From Lachnospiraceae bacterium (lineage in GTDB: Bacteria > Bacillota > Clostridia > Lachnospirales > Lachnospiraceae): 35,736 nucleotides of DNA. Position numbers and translations under genes: made by a program. Positions 23,386 through 32,500 of the stretch are shown here, one piece after another (within the stretch, counting starts at the first letter, position 1; each line of letters begins with the position of its first letter). The notes under the pieces were generated by a model. It was not told the origin of the DNA and searched no databases. It saw nothing but the letters and a program-made list of their open reading frames with translations. The stretch spans positions 1 to 35,736 of the forward strand of contig JAFUFL010000055.1 in NCBI GenBank assembly GCA_017469935.1. The letters are read 5' to 3'.

Positions 23386-24363
23386 ATGAAATGGGGAATT
23401 CTGGCGGCAGGAACGATCGCCGCTAAATTTGCACGAACTGTAAACGCTATGACCGGTGAAGGGGAGACTCTCGTCGCCATTGGCTCTCGAAATATCGAAA
23501 AGGCCAAGGGCTTTGCCGACGAACACGGCATCCCCAAGGCGTACGGTTCCTACGAGGAGCTGACGGCGGATCCCGAAGTGGAGGCCATCTACATCGCCAC
23601 GCCCAACAACCTGCATTATGAAAACGCCCTTCTGTGCCTTGGCGCCGGCAAGCATGTCCTCTGCGAAAAGCCTTTCACCACGAATGCAGAAGATGCTCAG
23701 GCGCTGTACGCATTGGCGGAGGAAAAAGGGCTCTTTATCATGGAGGCCTTCTGGATCCGCTTCCTGCCTCTCTATGAAAAGCTTCTGGAGATCATCCGTT
23801 CAGAGAAGTACGGAAAACTCCGCCACGCCCGCTGCGACTACGGTTTTATAGCACAGGGCGCGCGCCGCGAGCGCAAGTTTAAGTCCGAGCTGGGCGGCGG
23901 AGCTCTGCTTGATATCGGAATTTACAATCTGGGCTTCCTGCACATGATCATGGGAGAGTCCCCGGAATCCTTCACCTCAGAGGTGCATTTCAATGAGTTC
24001 GGAACCGACGACTTCAGCGTCCTGCAGCTAACCTATCCGGGCGGCCGCACGGCACACGCCCTGCAGACCATCGGCATGCAGATTGACAGACAAGGGGCAC
24101 TCTATTTTGACAAAGCTTCCGTGTATCTGCCCGACTTCCAGGGCGCATTTTCCATGACGGTCCAGCCGGTGGGCGGTGAGACCTACACGGTGGAGTGCCC
24201 GCCCGACGTCAACGGATTCGAGTATGAGATCCGGGAGGCCTCCCGGTGCGTGAAGAACGGAATGTCGCACAGCGATATCTTCCGGCCCGAGGACAGCGTC
24301 GCAGTGCTTGCGCTTATGGACGAGATCAGAAGTTCCTGGGATATGCGGTTTGCATTTGAGTGA
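23386..24363 (+). CDS. Gfo/Idh/MocA-family oxidoreductase
   Basis: 325 residues. The N-terminal Rossmann fold starts MKWGILAAGTIAAKFARTV, a G-x-A-G-x-I variant of the nucleotide loop, with VAIGSRNIEKAKGFADEHG binding the cofactor. Then come YIATPNNLHYENALLCLGAGKHVLCEKPFTTN, where CEKP carries the conserved Lys, and FIMEAFWIRFLPLYEKL. The C-terminal sheet domain includes GGGALLDIGIYNLGFLHMIMG, whose D-I-G-x-Y is the catalytic-site pattern. It uses NAD(P) on a sugar or sugar-like substrate, resembling dihydrodiol dehydrogenase-type members. AAGGAG precedes the ATG by 7 nt. The stop is 17 bp before the start of the GH3 gene, so a joint sugar-catabolic role is likely. Confidence 0.93.
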   Translation: MKWGILAAGTIAAKFARTVNAMTGEGETLVAIGSRNIEKAKGFADEHGIPKAYGSYEELTADPEVEAIYIATPNNLHYENALLCLGAGKHVLCEKPFTTNAEDAQALYALAEEKGLFIMEAFWIRFLPLYEKLLEIIRSEKYGKLRHARCDYGFIAQGARRERKFKSELGGGALLDIGIYNLGFLHMIMGESPESFTSEVHFNEFGTDDFSVLQLTYPGGRTAHALQTIGMQIDRQGALYFDKASVYLPDFQGAFSMTVQPVGGETYTVECPPDVNGFEYEIREASRCVKNGMSHSDIFRPEDSVAVLALMDEIRSSWDMRFAFE

Positions 24364-24380
24364 TGCAGGAGAATAAAAAG

Positions 24381-26888
24381 ATGGGCAAAGCCAAACCTCA
24401 TGAAATCAAGAATATCAAGCGCCTGCGCCGCCACCTGGGAGAATGCACCGTCCTGCTCAAAAAAGACGGCTCATTCCCCTTGGAAAAGCCAGGGACCATC
24501 GCGGCCTACGGAAGCGGCGTCCGCCACACCGTCAAAGGAGGCACAGGCTCCGGGGAAGTCAACTCCCGCTATTTTGTCACTGTAGAGAGAGGTCTCACAA
24601 AGGCGGGTTTCACCATTGTAAGCGGCGGCTGGCTCGATGAATACGACCGCATCCGTGATGACAATAAAGCCGCTTTCTACAAAGCCATCAAAGCCAAGGC
24701 CAAAAAAGAGAAGACCAATGTCATCGCCGCCAGCATGGGCGCTGTCATTCTGGAGCCCGAGTATGAACTTCCGCTCAGTTACGGCGCGGACGCCGCCATC
24801 TATGTGGTCGGCCGCAACTCCGGCGAAGGAAATGACCGTCTGGACGTGAGGGGCGACTATCGCCTCACGGACACGGAAGTGCGCGACATACTGGCTCTCA
24901 ACAGCCGGTACGAGCGCTTCATGCTCGTCATTAACGCCGGCGGTCCGGTAGACCTCTCCGAGGTCATGGAAGTCCGCAATATTCTGGTCCTCTCCCAGCT
25001 CGGCGTAGAGACCGGGCTCGCGCTGGCCGCTCTTCTGCTCGGAAAACTCTGCCCTTCCGGCAGGCTCACCACGACCTGGGCGCCCTGCAAGGACTACGGC
25101 ATCACGAGCTTCGGGGAGAAGGATGACACGCTCTATTCGGAGGGGGTCTTTGTCGGCTATCGCTATTTTGACAAGGCAGGCACAAAACCCGCCTTTCCCT
25201 TCGGCTACGGGCTCTCCTACACGGAATTTGCCCATTCGTTCACGGAGATCGCAGCCGACGGTCCCGTAGTGCGGCTTACCGCCCGCGTGGAGAACACCGG
25301 TAAGTTCCGGGGCAGAGAAGTCCTGCAGGCCTACCTCTCCTCTCCCGCCGGCAAAATAGAGAAGGCCCCCAAGTCCCTCGCCGGCTTCGCCAAGACAGCC
25401 GCCCTTGCGCCGGGCGAGAGCGAAATTGTCACCCTTTCCTGGGATCTGCGCGACATGAGCAGTTTCGATGAGGCGCGCGCTTCCTATGTGTTGGAGGCCG
25501 GCCGCTATCTCGTTCATCTGGGGACAAGCAGCGCAGACACCGCTGTGGTCGCGGCTCTGGAACTGGACGAAGAATGCGTTGTGCGCAAGGTAAAGAACTG
25601 TCTTGCCGGGAAAGCAGCGGAAAAGGATGTTTCGGGAGACGCTTCCGCCGAATCCGCTTATTCCGTCGCGAGTGAAGTGCGCTCTGAATCAGCGGATCCC
25701 GCCACTCCCGGTGCACTCTCAGAATCCTCTGATTCAGCCAAGAGTGACAGGCTGCCTCTGATCCGCATGGATCTGAGCGCCTGCGAGACCGAAATCATCG
25801 ACTATGCCCGGTCCTCCTTCGAGGATCCTGTTCTCGACAATATGAGCGACGAAGAGCTGGCCTATCTGAATATGGGCGGCTTCAATCCCAAGGGCGGCAT
25901 TCTCAGTGTCATCGGAGACGCCTCCGGCCGCGTGGCCGGCGCTGCCGGCGAGAGCACTTCCGCGCTCGAAGAGAAGGGCATCGGCTGCATCGTCGTCGCG
26001 GACGGACCTGCGGGCCTTCGCCTTGCGCGGCACTACTACAAGGACAAAAAAGGAATTCACGCCATCGGATCCACCATGCCCGAGACGATGCTGGAGCTTC
26101 TTCCGTGGCCTGTCTCCTTGCTGATAAACTTAACTTCCAGGCCTCCCTTCGGCGCCCGAATATACGAGCAGTACACCACCGCTCTTCCCATCGGGACAGC
26201 CATCGCCCAGAGCTGGAATCCGGAGTTTGCCCGCCTCTGCGGCGACATTGTCGGAAGTGAAATGGAGATCTTCGGCGTGGACCTCTGGCTGGCGCCCGCC
26301 CTCAATATTCACCGAAGCGTTCTGTGTGGCCGCAACTTCGAGTACTTCTCAGAGGATCCTCTGATCTCCGGCAGATTCGCGGCAGCCCTGACCCGAGGCG
26401 TGCAGTCTCACAAAGGCAAAGGCGTCACCATCAAGCACTACGCCGCCAATAACCAGGAGACCAACCGCTACGGCAACAGCTCCAATGCCTCGGAGCGCGC
26501 CCTCAGGGAAATCTACCTGCGCGGCTTCGAGATCTGCATAAAGGAGAGCCGTCCGCTTGCCGTCATGACCTCCTATAACCTCATAAACGGCGTTCATACC
26601 TCTGAGAGTGTTGAGCTCTGTCAGGATATCCTGCGCAGCGAATTCGGGTTTAAGGGTCTTTTGATGACGGACTGGATCGTCGGAGGCGACTTCCTGAGCG
26701 GCGGCGGCAAATACGGCGCTCCGTCTGCGCCGCGCGTCGCGGCTTCCGGACACACGCTTTTCATGCCGGGAAGCAAGAAGGATTATGAAGAGCTTATACA
26801 GGGAATAAAAGACGGAATCATCTCCCGGGAGGAGCTTAAGTGGAATGCCCACTGGCTGCTGGAGACGCTTAAGATCACGCACGGCTGA
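24381..26888 (+). CDS. Circularly permuted glycoside hydrolase family 3 enzyme
   Basis: 835 residues. The start is the ATG at 24381, 9 nt after AGGAG; two earlier in-frame starts overlap the upstream stop without a site. The domain order is swapped: the GH3 C-terminal sandwich comes first (GTIAAYGSG, GADAAIYVVGRNSGEGNDR, LNSRYERFMLVINAGGPVDLS, TTTWAPCKDY), then a fibronectin III-like domain (FGYGLSYTEFAHSF ... ARVENTGKFRGREVLQAYLSSP), then a Ser-rich linker, then the catalytic barrel (GIGCIVVADGPAGLRLARHY, PIGTAIAQSWNPEFARLCGDIVGSEM, CGRNFEYFSEDP, GVTIKHYAANNQETNR). The nucleophile is Asp764 in LLMTDW. This order is known for some rumen-bacterial beta-glucosidases. There is no signal peptide, so it acts on imported oligosaccharides or glycosides. 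Specificity is not readable. Confidence 0.93.
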   Translation: MGKAKPHEIKNIKRLRRHLGECTVLLKKDGSFPLEKPGTIAAYGSGVRHTVKGGTGSGEVNSRYFVTVERGLTKAGFTIVSGGWLDEYDRIRDDNKAAFYKAIKAKAKKEKTNVIAASMGAVILEPEYELPLSYGADAAIYVVGRNSGEGNDRLDVRGDYRLTDTEVRDILALNSRYERFMLVINAGGPVDLSEVMEVRNILVLSQLGVETGLALAALLLGKLCPSGRLTTTWAPCKDYGITSFGEKDDTLYSEGVFVGYRYFDKAGTKPAFPFGYGLSYTEFAHSFTEIAADGPVVRLTARVENTGKFRGREVLQAYLSSPAGKIEKAPKSLAGFAKTAALAPGESEIVTLSWDLRDMSSFDEARASYVLEAGRYLVHLGTSSADTAVVAALELDEECVVRKVKNCLAGKAAEKDVSGDASAESAYSVASEVRSESADPATPGALSESSDSAKSDRLPLIRMDLSACETEIIDYARSSFEDPVLDNMSDEELAYLNMGGFNPKGGILSVIGDASGRVAGAAGESTSALEEKGIGCIVVADGPAGLRLARHYYKDKKGIHAIGSTMPETMLELLPWPVSLLINLTSRPPFGARIYEQYTTALPIGTAIAQSWNPEFARLCGDIVGSEMEIFGVDLWLAPALNIHRSVLCGRNFEYFSEDPLISGRFAAALTRGVQSHKGKGVTIKHYAANNQETNRYGNSSNASERALREIYLRGFEICIKESRPLAVMTSYNLINGVHTSESVELCQDILRSEFGFKGLLMTDWIVGGDFLSGGGKYGAPSAPRVAASGHTLFMPGSKKDYEELIQGIKDGIISREELKWNAHWLLETLKITHG

Positions 26889-26914
26889 GACAGAAGACCA
26901 AACGCACAAGAAAA

Positions 26915-26950
26915 GCTCGTCGCATCCAAAGCGGATGCGACGAGCCTTAA
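26915..26950 (+). terminator. Bidirectional terminator between GH3 and DUF1269-like genes
   Basis: A perfect 13-bp stem GCTCGTCGCATCC/GGATGCGACGAGC with loop AAAGC. The minus-strand side is followed by TTTTCTTG, the plus-strand side by CTTAAAT, so it serves the convergent minus gene best. Confidence 0.8.
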
Positions 26951-26967
26951 ATAACTGATAACTGCTG

Positions 26968-27441
26968 TTATGCATTCTCAGAAGTTGTATCTTTAACTTC
27001 CTCTTTGAGCTTTTCGAAATCAGCCTTGATCTTTTCTCTGGTCTCCTCAATCTTTCCTTCATAGCCCTTCAGTCTTGCCTGGCGCAGCTCTTTGACAGCG
27101 AGACGAGCCTCTTCTGCCTTCATGTCCTGCGCTTCGTCCACTTCACGGGAGATCGCAGCGGCGTCATAACGGGCAATCTCTACTGTGAATTTGCTCAGGC
27201 ACGCATCTATAGCGCTCTCATCCTTCTCGTCTGTAAGGGCAATCAGGGCAACTTCTCCGTCTACTAATTTGGAAGCGACCATCTCTAAAAGAGCAGCGTC
27301 ATCCAGGGAATCCAGTGCGCCTGCAGTGCCGCCGACCATGGCGCCGTAGGAGCCCATCAGGAGCACGCCGATCGGTCCGCCGAGAATGCCGAGCAGTCCG
27401 CCGAGCAGTCCGCCGACCGCTGCGCCGCATGCGGGCTGCAT
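26968..27441 (-). CDS. DUF1269-like membrane-associated protein, possibly N-terminally truncated
   Basis: 157 residues from the ATG at 27441, with AAAGGAAG about 9 nt upstream. A Gly-rich hydrophobic hairpin (AAVGGLLGGLLGILGGPIGVLLMGSYGAMVGGTAGALD) is followed by DDAALLEMVASKLVDGEVALIALTDEKDESAIDACLSKF, the pattern of DUF1269 proteins. A long charged coiled coil ends it (EEARLAVKELRQARLKGYEGKIEETREKIKADFEKLKEEV). Family members normally have about 50-60 residues before the Gly-rich part; here the protein opens on it, directly after a dispersed repeat that supplies the ribosome binding site. So the gene may be a truncated but re-started copy. Function is unknown. Confidence 0.7.
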   Translation of the reverse strand: MQPACGAAVGGLLGGLLGILGGPIGVLLMGSYGAMVGGTAGALDSLDDAALLEMVASKLVDGEVALIALTDEKDESAIDACLSKFTVEIARYDAAAISREVDEAQDMKAEEARLAVKELRQARLKGYEGKIEETREKIKADFEKLKEEVKDTTSENA

Positions 27442-27442
27442 T

Positions 27443-27476
27443 TGGCAGCATCTTCCTTTCCGCACGCGTGTGCATC
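27443..27476 (-). repeat. Dispersed ~35-bp repeat, copy 2
   Basis: On the minus strand it reads GATGCACACGCGTGCGG... and matches copy 1 at 3541-3579 over 25 consecutive bases plus TGCTGCC. It ends 1 bp before the ATG of the DUF1269-like gene and contains that gene's ribosome binding site. Confidence 0.7.
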
Positions 27477-27565
27477 GAATAACTCACAGTAGGGGATTGT
27501 CTCCCGCCACTGAGTAAGTTTGTTGCTTCCCACCGCCTGTAGGGGGATATCCCCCTGTGTTATTC
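27477..27565 (-). other. Possible folded leader element before the repeat
   Basis: On the minus strand GAATAAC-ACAG-GGGGAT near 27565 can pair with ATCCCC-TA-CTGT-GA-GTTATTC ending at 27477, closing an element of about 90 nt. A GGGGGATATCCCCC palindrome at 27542-27555 competes with this pairing. It abuts the dispersed repeat and may be one end of the same element. Confidence 0.35.
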
Positions 27566-27571
27566 CTATTC

Positions 27572-27757
27572 TCAATCCGACTTCAGTACGCGGTAAAACA
27601 CGATGCCCACAGCCAGCAGGACCAGTCCTGCCGCAAGGCAGGCCGGTGCCGCGAAGGCCCCAAGCCCTGCATCTCCGAGATAAAGTCCGCCAATCAGAAA
27701 AAACACACTGACCAGCATCGCAAGAAGACCGATTATGCGGCAGGTATTCTTACTCAT
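27572..27757 (-). CDS. Small two-helix membrane peptide, last gene of the transporter operon
   Basis: 61 residues: a basic start MSKNTCR, a helix IIGLLAMLVSVFFLIGGLYLG, a short loop, a helix PACLAAGLVLLAVGIVFYRVL, and a KSD tail. Its ATG overlaps the stop of the ABC gene before it as ATGA, so it is translationally coupled and very likely made with the transporter. It resembles no family I can name. Size, topology and coupling suggest an accessory or stabilising subunit of the ABC complex (inference). Confidence 0.75.
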   Translation of the reverse strand: MSKNTCRIIGLLAMLVSVFFLIGGLYLGDAGLGAFAAPACLAAGLVLLAVGIVFYRVLKSD

Positions 27758-29505
27758 GCGCTCACCTCCCTGTTCCAGCTGCTCATCTCTTTCTGCAGCT
27801 CCACCATGCGCCGGTACATGCCGTTCTTCTCCATGAGTTCCTCATGACTGCCCTGCTCGGCAATCCTGCCGTGCTCCAGGACCAGAATCCTGTCCGCCCC
27901 CCGAATGGTGTTCATCCTGTGGGCAATGGCCAGAACCGTCTTATCCCGGCACAGTTCACTCATGGCTTGCTGAATATAATGCTCATTGTCCGCATCGACG
28001 CTGGCGGTCGCCTCATCGAGAAGGATGATCGGCGCGTCCTTTAAGATACAGCGGGCGATGGAGATCCGCTGGGCTTCGCCGCCCGAGAGACTGGCACCGC
28101 CTTCTCCCACGATGGTATCAAAACCGTAAGGCAGACTCATGATAAAGTCGTAGCATCGCGCCTTCTTTGCAGCCGACACGACGTCCTCATAAGAGGCATC
28201 CGGCCGCCCCATGGCGATGTTGTTGTAGATCGTATCCTCGAACAGGTAGACCTTCTGAAAGACCATGCTGATCTGCGCCATCAGAGTCTCCATGGGCAGA
28301 TTTCGGATATCGACACCCCGCAGGCAAATTTGTCCTTTCTGAACATCCCAGAACCGGGCCAGAAGATTGGCGACGGTCGTTTTGCCGCTGCCCGACTCGC
28401 CGACCAGGGCGATCATCTGCCCTCTGTCCGCAGTGAACGAAATGTCGTGCAGGATTTCCTCCTCGCCGTAGGAAAAATACACGTGAGAAAACTCGATTTC
28501 GTGCCGCGCTGTTTCAGGCATTCCCTCTGCACCTTCCATGGCCAGCGTCTTTTCCGCAAATACCGCTTCCAATCGGTCCAGGCAGTTCTCCATGATAGTC
28601 AGCCGGGAGTTCTGCTGAAAGAGGTGTTTAAAGGGCGCAAAAATACTCAGCAGAAAGAGCATGACGCCCACAAAGCCGGCGGCGTCCAACTGCCCTTTTT
28701 CGCAAAGCCATACAGCAAATACAAGGGTCGCCGCAGTTCCCAGCGCATAGACGATCTGCAGCGCTCTCTCCCAGGGCGTATGCTGCCGTTCGAAGGTCAG
28801 GTTGGCCTCGCGGCTCCTCGCAAAGCTTTTCCGCAGCTCGCCCGCGCTCTCGCCGGTAAGCCCAAAGCTCTTAGAGACCCCCAGCCCCTCCGTGTACTCG
28901 ATCACGGCACCAGTCAGGTCCTCAATGGCCAGCTGCCTTGCTGCAGAGTTTCTCATAGACTCGCGGTTCATCGGATAGGCGATCAGAATCGCAGCCAGCA
29001 CCGTGCCGAGGGCTGCCGCTCCCAGAACAGGGTGAAGAGTGTACAGAAACGCCGTCAGTACCATCTGAGAAAAGAGATCACTCACCACTTCCGCCACGAT
29101 GTTCATGCTGTTTTCTTCAATAAAGACCATGTCTGCCGACAGAATGGAGCTGATTCGCCCCAGGTTGTCCGCCGTAAAATAGCCCATGGGAAGCCTTCGA
29201 AGGTGAGCGGCAAATTCTTTGCGCTTTTGGGCGAACACTTCATAGCCTGTGGCCGACTGGAAGCGGTCTGACAGATTCTGGAAAATCGTCCCCAGAGCCA
29301 GAAAGCACAGTAGCAGTGCCGCCGACAGGCAGCACGTGCGCACGTCCGCCGTACCTTCCATCAGCCTTCTGAGCAGCCAGACCGCAGTAAAGATCGGTGC
29401 GTTCTGACAGATGGATTTCAGGAAAGAAAAGAGATAGGCAGTCCGGATCCTCGCGGCGTACTTCCCGCCGCAGAAGACCAGAATGCGGTGTACCATTTTG
29501 ATCAT
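27754..29505 (-). CDS. ABC half-transporter (exporter fold), second subunit
   Basis: 583 residues from the ATG at 29505, which overlaps the previous stop as ATGA and follows GGAGGGGAG. An N-terminal six-helix type-IV ABC domain (residues about 15-300) precedes an ATPase with Walker A GESGSGKTT, Q-loop MVFQKVYLFEDT, signature LSGGEAQR, Walker B IILLDEATASVD and switch His in IAHRMN. All catalytic residues look intact. It should pair with the half-transporter part of the preceding 1080-residue protein. Exporter-fold pairs can export, or import metallophores, as YbtPQ and IrtAB do (family knowledge). The coupling to ECF genes makes an uptake role plausible. Confidence 0.9.
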   Translation of the reverse strand: MIKMVHRILVFCGGKYAARIRTAYLFSFLKSICQNAPIFTAVWLLRRLMEGTADVRTCCLSAALLLCFLALGTIFQNLSDRFQSATGYEVFAQKRKEFAAHLRRLPMGYFTADNLGRISSILSADMVFIEENSMNIVAEVVSDLFSQMVLTAFLYTLHPVLGAAALGTVLAAILIAYPMNRESMRNSAARQLAIEDLTGAVIEYTEGLGVSKSFGLTGESAGELRKSFARSREANLTFERQHTPWERALQIVYALGTAATLVFAVWLCEKGQLDAAGFVGVMLFLLSIFAPFKHLFQQNSRLTIMENCLDRLEAVFAEKTLAMEGAEGMPETARHEIEFSHVYFSYGEEEILHDISFTADRGQMIALVGESGSGKTTVANLLARFWDVQKGQICLRGVDIRNLPMETLMAQISMVFQKVYLFEDTIYNNIAMGRPDASYEDVVSAAKKARCYDFIMSLPYGFDTIVGEGGASLSGGEAQRISIARCILKDAPIILLDEATASVDADNEHYIQQAMSELCRDKTVLAIAHRMNTIRGADRILVLEHGRIAEQGSHEELMEKNGMYRRMVELQKEMSSWNREVSA

Positions 29506-32500
29506 GCGCTCTCCCCTCCTTTCAAGAGCCAGCCGCTGCTCTCCATTGAGGCAGCCCACAGCCTGCGATAGTCCGGGCTCGTCTCCAGAAGCTCCTCATG
29601 ACTGCCCTCGGCCGCGACCTTTCCCTTTCTCAGGACGATGATCTTATCGGCCGACGCGATAGAACTGAGTTTGTGAGCGATGACCAGCACTGTTTTGTTC
29701 CTGATGATGCCCGCGATGGCCTCGTTCATCTTCTGCTCATTCTCCGGGTCAATGAAGGCCGTGGCTTCATCGAGCACAATGATGGGCGCGTCCTTCAGCA
29801 AAACTCTGGCGAAGGCAATCCTCTGGCGCTGCCCGCCGGAGAGCTTGCTTCCGGCCAGACCCGCCGGCGTATCATACCCTTGAGGCAAGCCGAGAATAAA
29901 CTCCTCGCACTGCGCCTTTCGAGCCGCCTCCCGCACTTCTTCATCGGATGCCTGCGGATTGCCGACACGAATATTCTCCAAGATGCTCTTATTGAACAGA
30001 AACAGCTCCTGGGAGACGTAGGCCACCTCACGATTCAGGGCGTCCGGTGTCATGGCGCGCAGGTTCTGCCCTCCGATGCAGATTTCTCCGGCACTCACGT
30101 CGTAGTAATGGCTCAGCAGCCTTGCGATGGTGCTCTTTCCGCTGCCGGACTCTCCCACGAGCGCCGTCATTTTTCCCTCTTCCGCCACGAACGAGACTCC
30201 CCTGAGCACTTCGTCGCTCTTATAGGCAAAGCGCACCTCTTTAAAGCGGACGCTGTGATCCGCCCCTTCGAACTCTGCCGTGCCGCATTTGAGGGGCGCC
30301 CTGTCCAGCGCCTTTTCCAGGGCCTGGATCTTGAAGTTGACCTGTGGAATAGCCCCAATCAGCGCCAGGGTCCTCATGAACATGGGACCGATGGCAAAAC
30401 TCAGACAAAGGGCCAGTACGTATCGTCCTAAAGGCATATGGCCACTCACCACCATCAACGCGCCGAAGGGCAGGGAGTAGAGGACCACATTGGAAAACAG
30501 GCTTCCGTACAGGGCCATCCAAGGCCAGCAGACTTTGTACCAGGCCAGCGCGAAGTCCCTGTATCCGTCTGCGGACTCCTCGAAGTGCCTGCCCGATTCG
30601 CCCTCTCTGCCGAATACGCGCACAACCTCCATGCCTGCTACGTATTCAATAATGGTATTATTGAGGCGCTTTGCGGCGGCAAAATAGCTTCCCATGCGGT
30701 CCATTCCCACGGCAACCATCTGACCGGACGCACTGAAGCCAAAGCATAAAAGGATCACGGTCAGAAGGGCCATCTGCCAGTCCACTGCAACAAGAAGCAG
30801 CAGCACTGCCGACGGAACCGTCAGATTGGCGATTCCCTCCGGAATCACGTGCGCCAGCATCAGTTCGATGGATTCGATGTCGTCGGTGAACAATTTTTTG
30901 ACAGCGCCCGTACCGAGATCCTGCACATTGCCAAGAGGCTGCTTCTCCAGCTTCTCCTGCAGGCTGATCCTCAGGTTTTCCAAGGTGTGATAGGCGGCGC
31001 GATGGCTGAATTGCAGCCCCACCGTATAGGTGACGGCGTAGAGCACGCTGAAGACCAGGACGCTCGCTATGGCGGGCAACGCCGCCCGAAGGCTGATTGT
31101 CCCCTCTGCAAGGATCCGGTCGATCAGCGTATAAACGCCAAAATATGGCACGGCGCTGCACAGTGCCCCTATGATCATGAATGCCACGGCGAGATATGTG
31201 TATTTTTTCCACTGTCCTGCGTACTGCAGAATTTTGCCGAACATGCCCAGTTTCTCTCTTTTCCGGGAGGTGCTCTCTTCGCTCTCCGAGAGGAAATACC
31301 AGCGCATGCGGGCCGCACCTTCCTCATTAAGGGGATAAAAGCCCAGAATCCTTCCGTTCTCCACGTGAAGAATGTGGGTGCAGCACTGCAAGATCAACTC
31401 CGGATCATGGGTGATGATGACCGAGGTGACCTTGTCCTGCATCTGCCGCAGAAGCGATGCGAAGCGCTCCATGCCGCCCCGGTCCAGACCCGATGTCGGC
31501 TCGTCGTAAAAGATAATCTCCTTCCCCGCGCAGATCGCGGAGGCTATGGCCACGCGCTGCTTCTGGCCGCCGGACAGAGAGGCCGGGTGGCGGTCCGTCA
31601 CATCTCCCAATCCCAGCCCTTCCAGCACCTGCTTTGCTTCCTCCGGGGAGGCCGAAGCCCCCAGCATGACTTCCTCCATCACGCTGTCGGAGAAGAGCTG
31701 CCGGTTCACATCCTGCATGACAAGAAAGCTCCGCCTCGCCCGCTCCTTTTCTGTCAGATAGGTGCCGTCAAAAGCCACGCTGCCGCTGCAGGGGATCACG
31801 CCGCACAGCGACTCTGTCAAAGTAGACTTGCCGCAGCCGTTGTCGCCGATCATGGCGATGATGCTGTGAGCCGGAAAGCTCAGGCGATCCACATCCAGAA
31901 TCTGGTGATTTCCGCGGTTGCAGCCAAGGTCCACCGTCTCCAGAACCGGCTTCCCGCCGTGGGGAATCTCCCCGATCAGGGGACTCTTCATCAGCCTGTG
32001 CAGGTCCGTGCAGCGAAGGCCCAGGGCGGACAGCTCCTCGTCGGAGAGTTTCCCGAGTTCCTGTGCCGTAAAGCTCTTTGTGACGATCCCGTCATCCAGG
32101 TAAACAAAGCGGTCCGCCAGGTCCATCAGGTAGTAGAGCCTGTGCTCGGAGACCACGATGGTCTTGCCCGCCTCTTTGATGCGGCGGAGCGTCTCGTGAA
32201 GCCGGGTGATCGCTTTTTTGTCCAGGTTGGAGGAAGGCTCGTCGAGCACAAAGACTTCCGGCCGGGCCGTATAGACGCTGCCGCAGGCGATCTGCTGCTT
32301 CTCGCCGCCCGAGAGTTCGAAGATATTGCGTCCGAGGAGGGCGGAGAGTTTCATGTCCTCCACTGTCCTGTCCAGGCGCCGGCGGATCTCCTCGCGCTCC
32401 ATGCCGAAGTTTTCGCAGCCGAAAACAAGCTCTCCCGTGGTGTCCACGTTGAAGAACTGGCTCTTGGGGTTCTGAAAGACGCTGCCCACCAGCCTGCTGG

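Noticed and set aside
24471-25517. Minus-strand open frame of 348 codons opposite the GH3 gene
   Set aside because: It is an antisense shadow of a well-supported glycosidase; no ribosome binding site or family signature.
28330-29271. Plus-strand open frame of 313 codons opposite the second ABC half-transporter
   Set aside because: Antisense shadow; the opposite strand carries Walker A, signature and Walker B motifs in frame.
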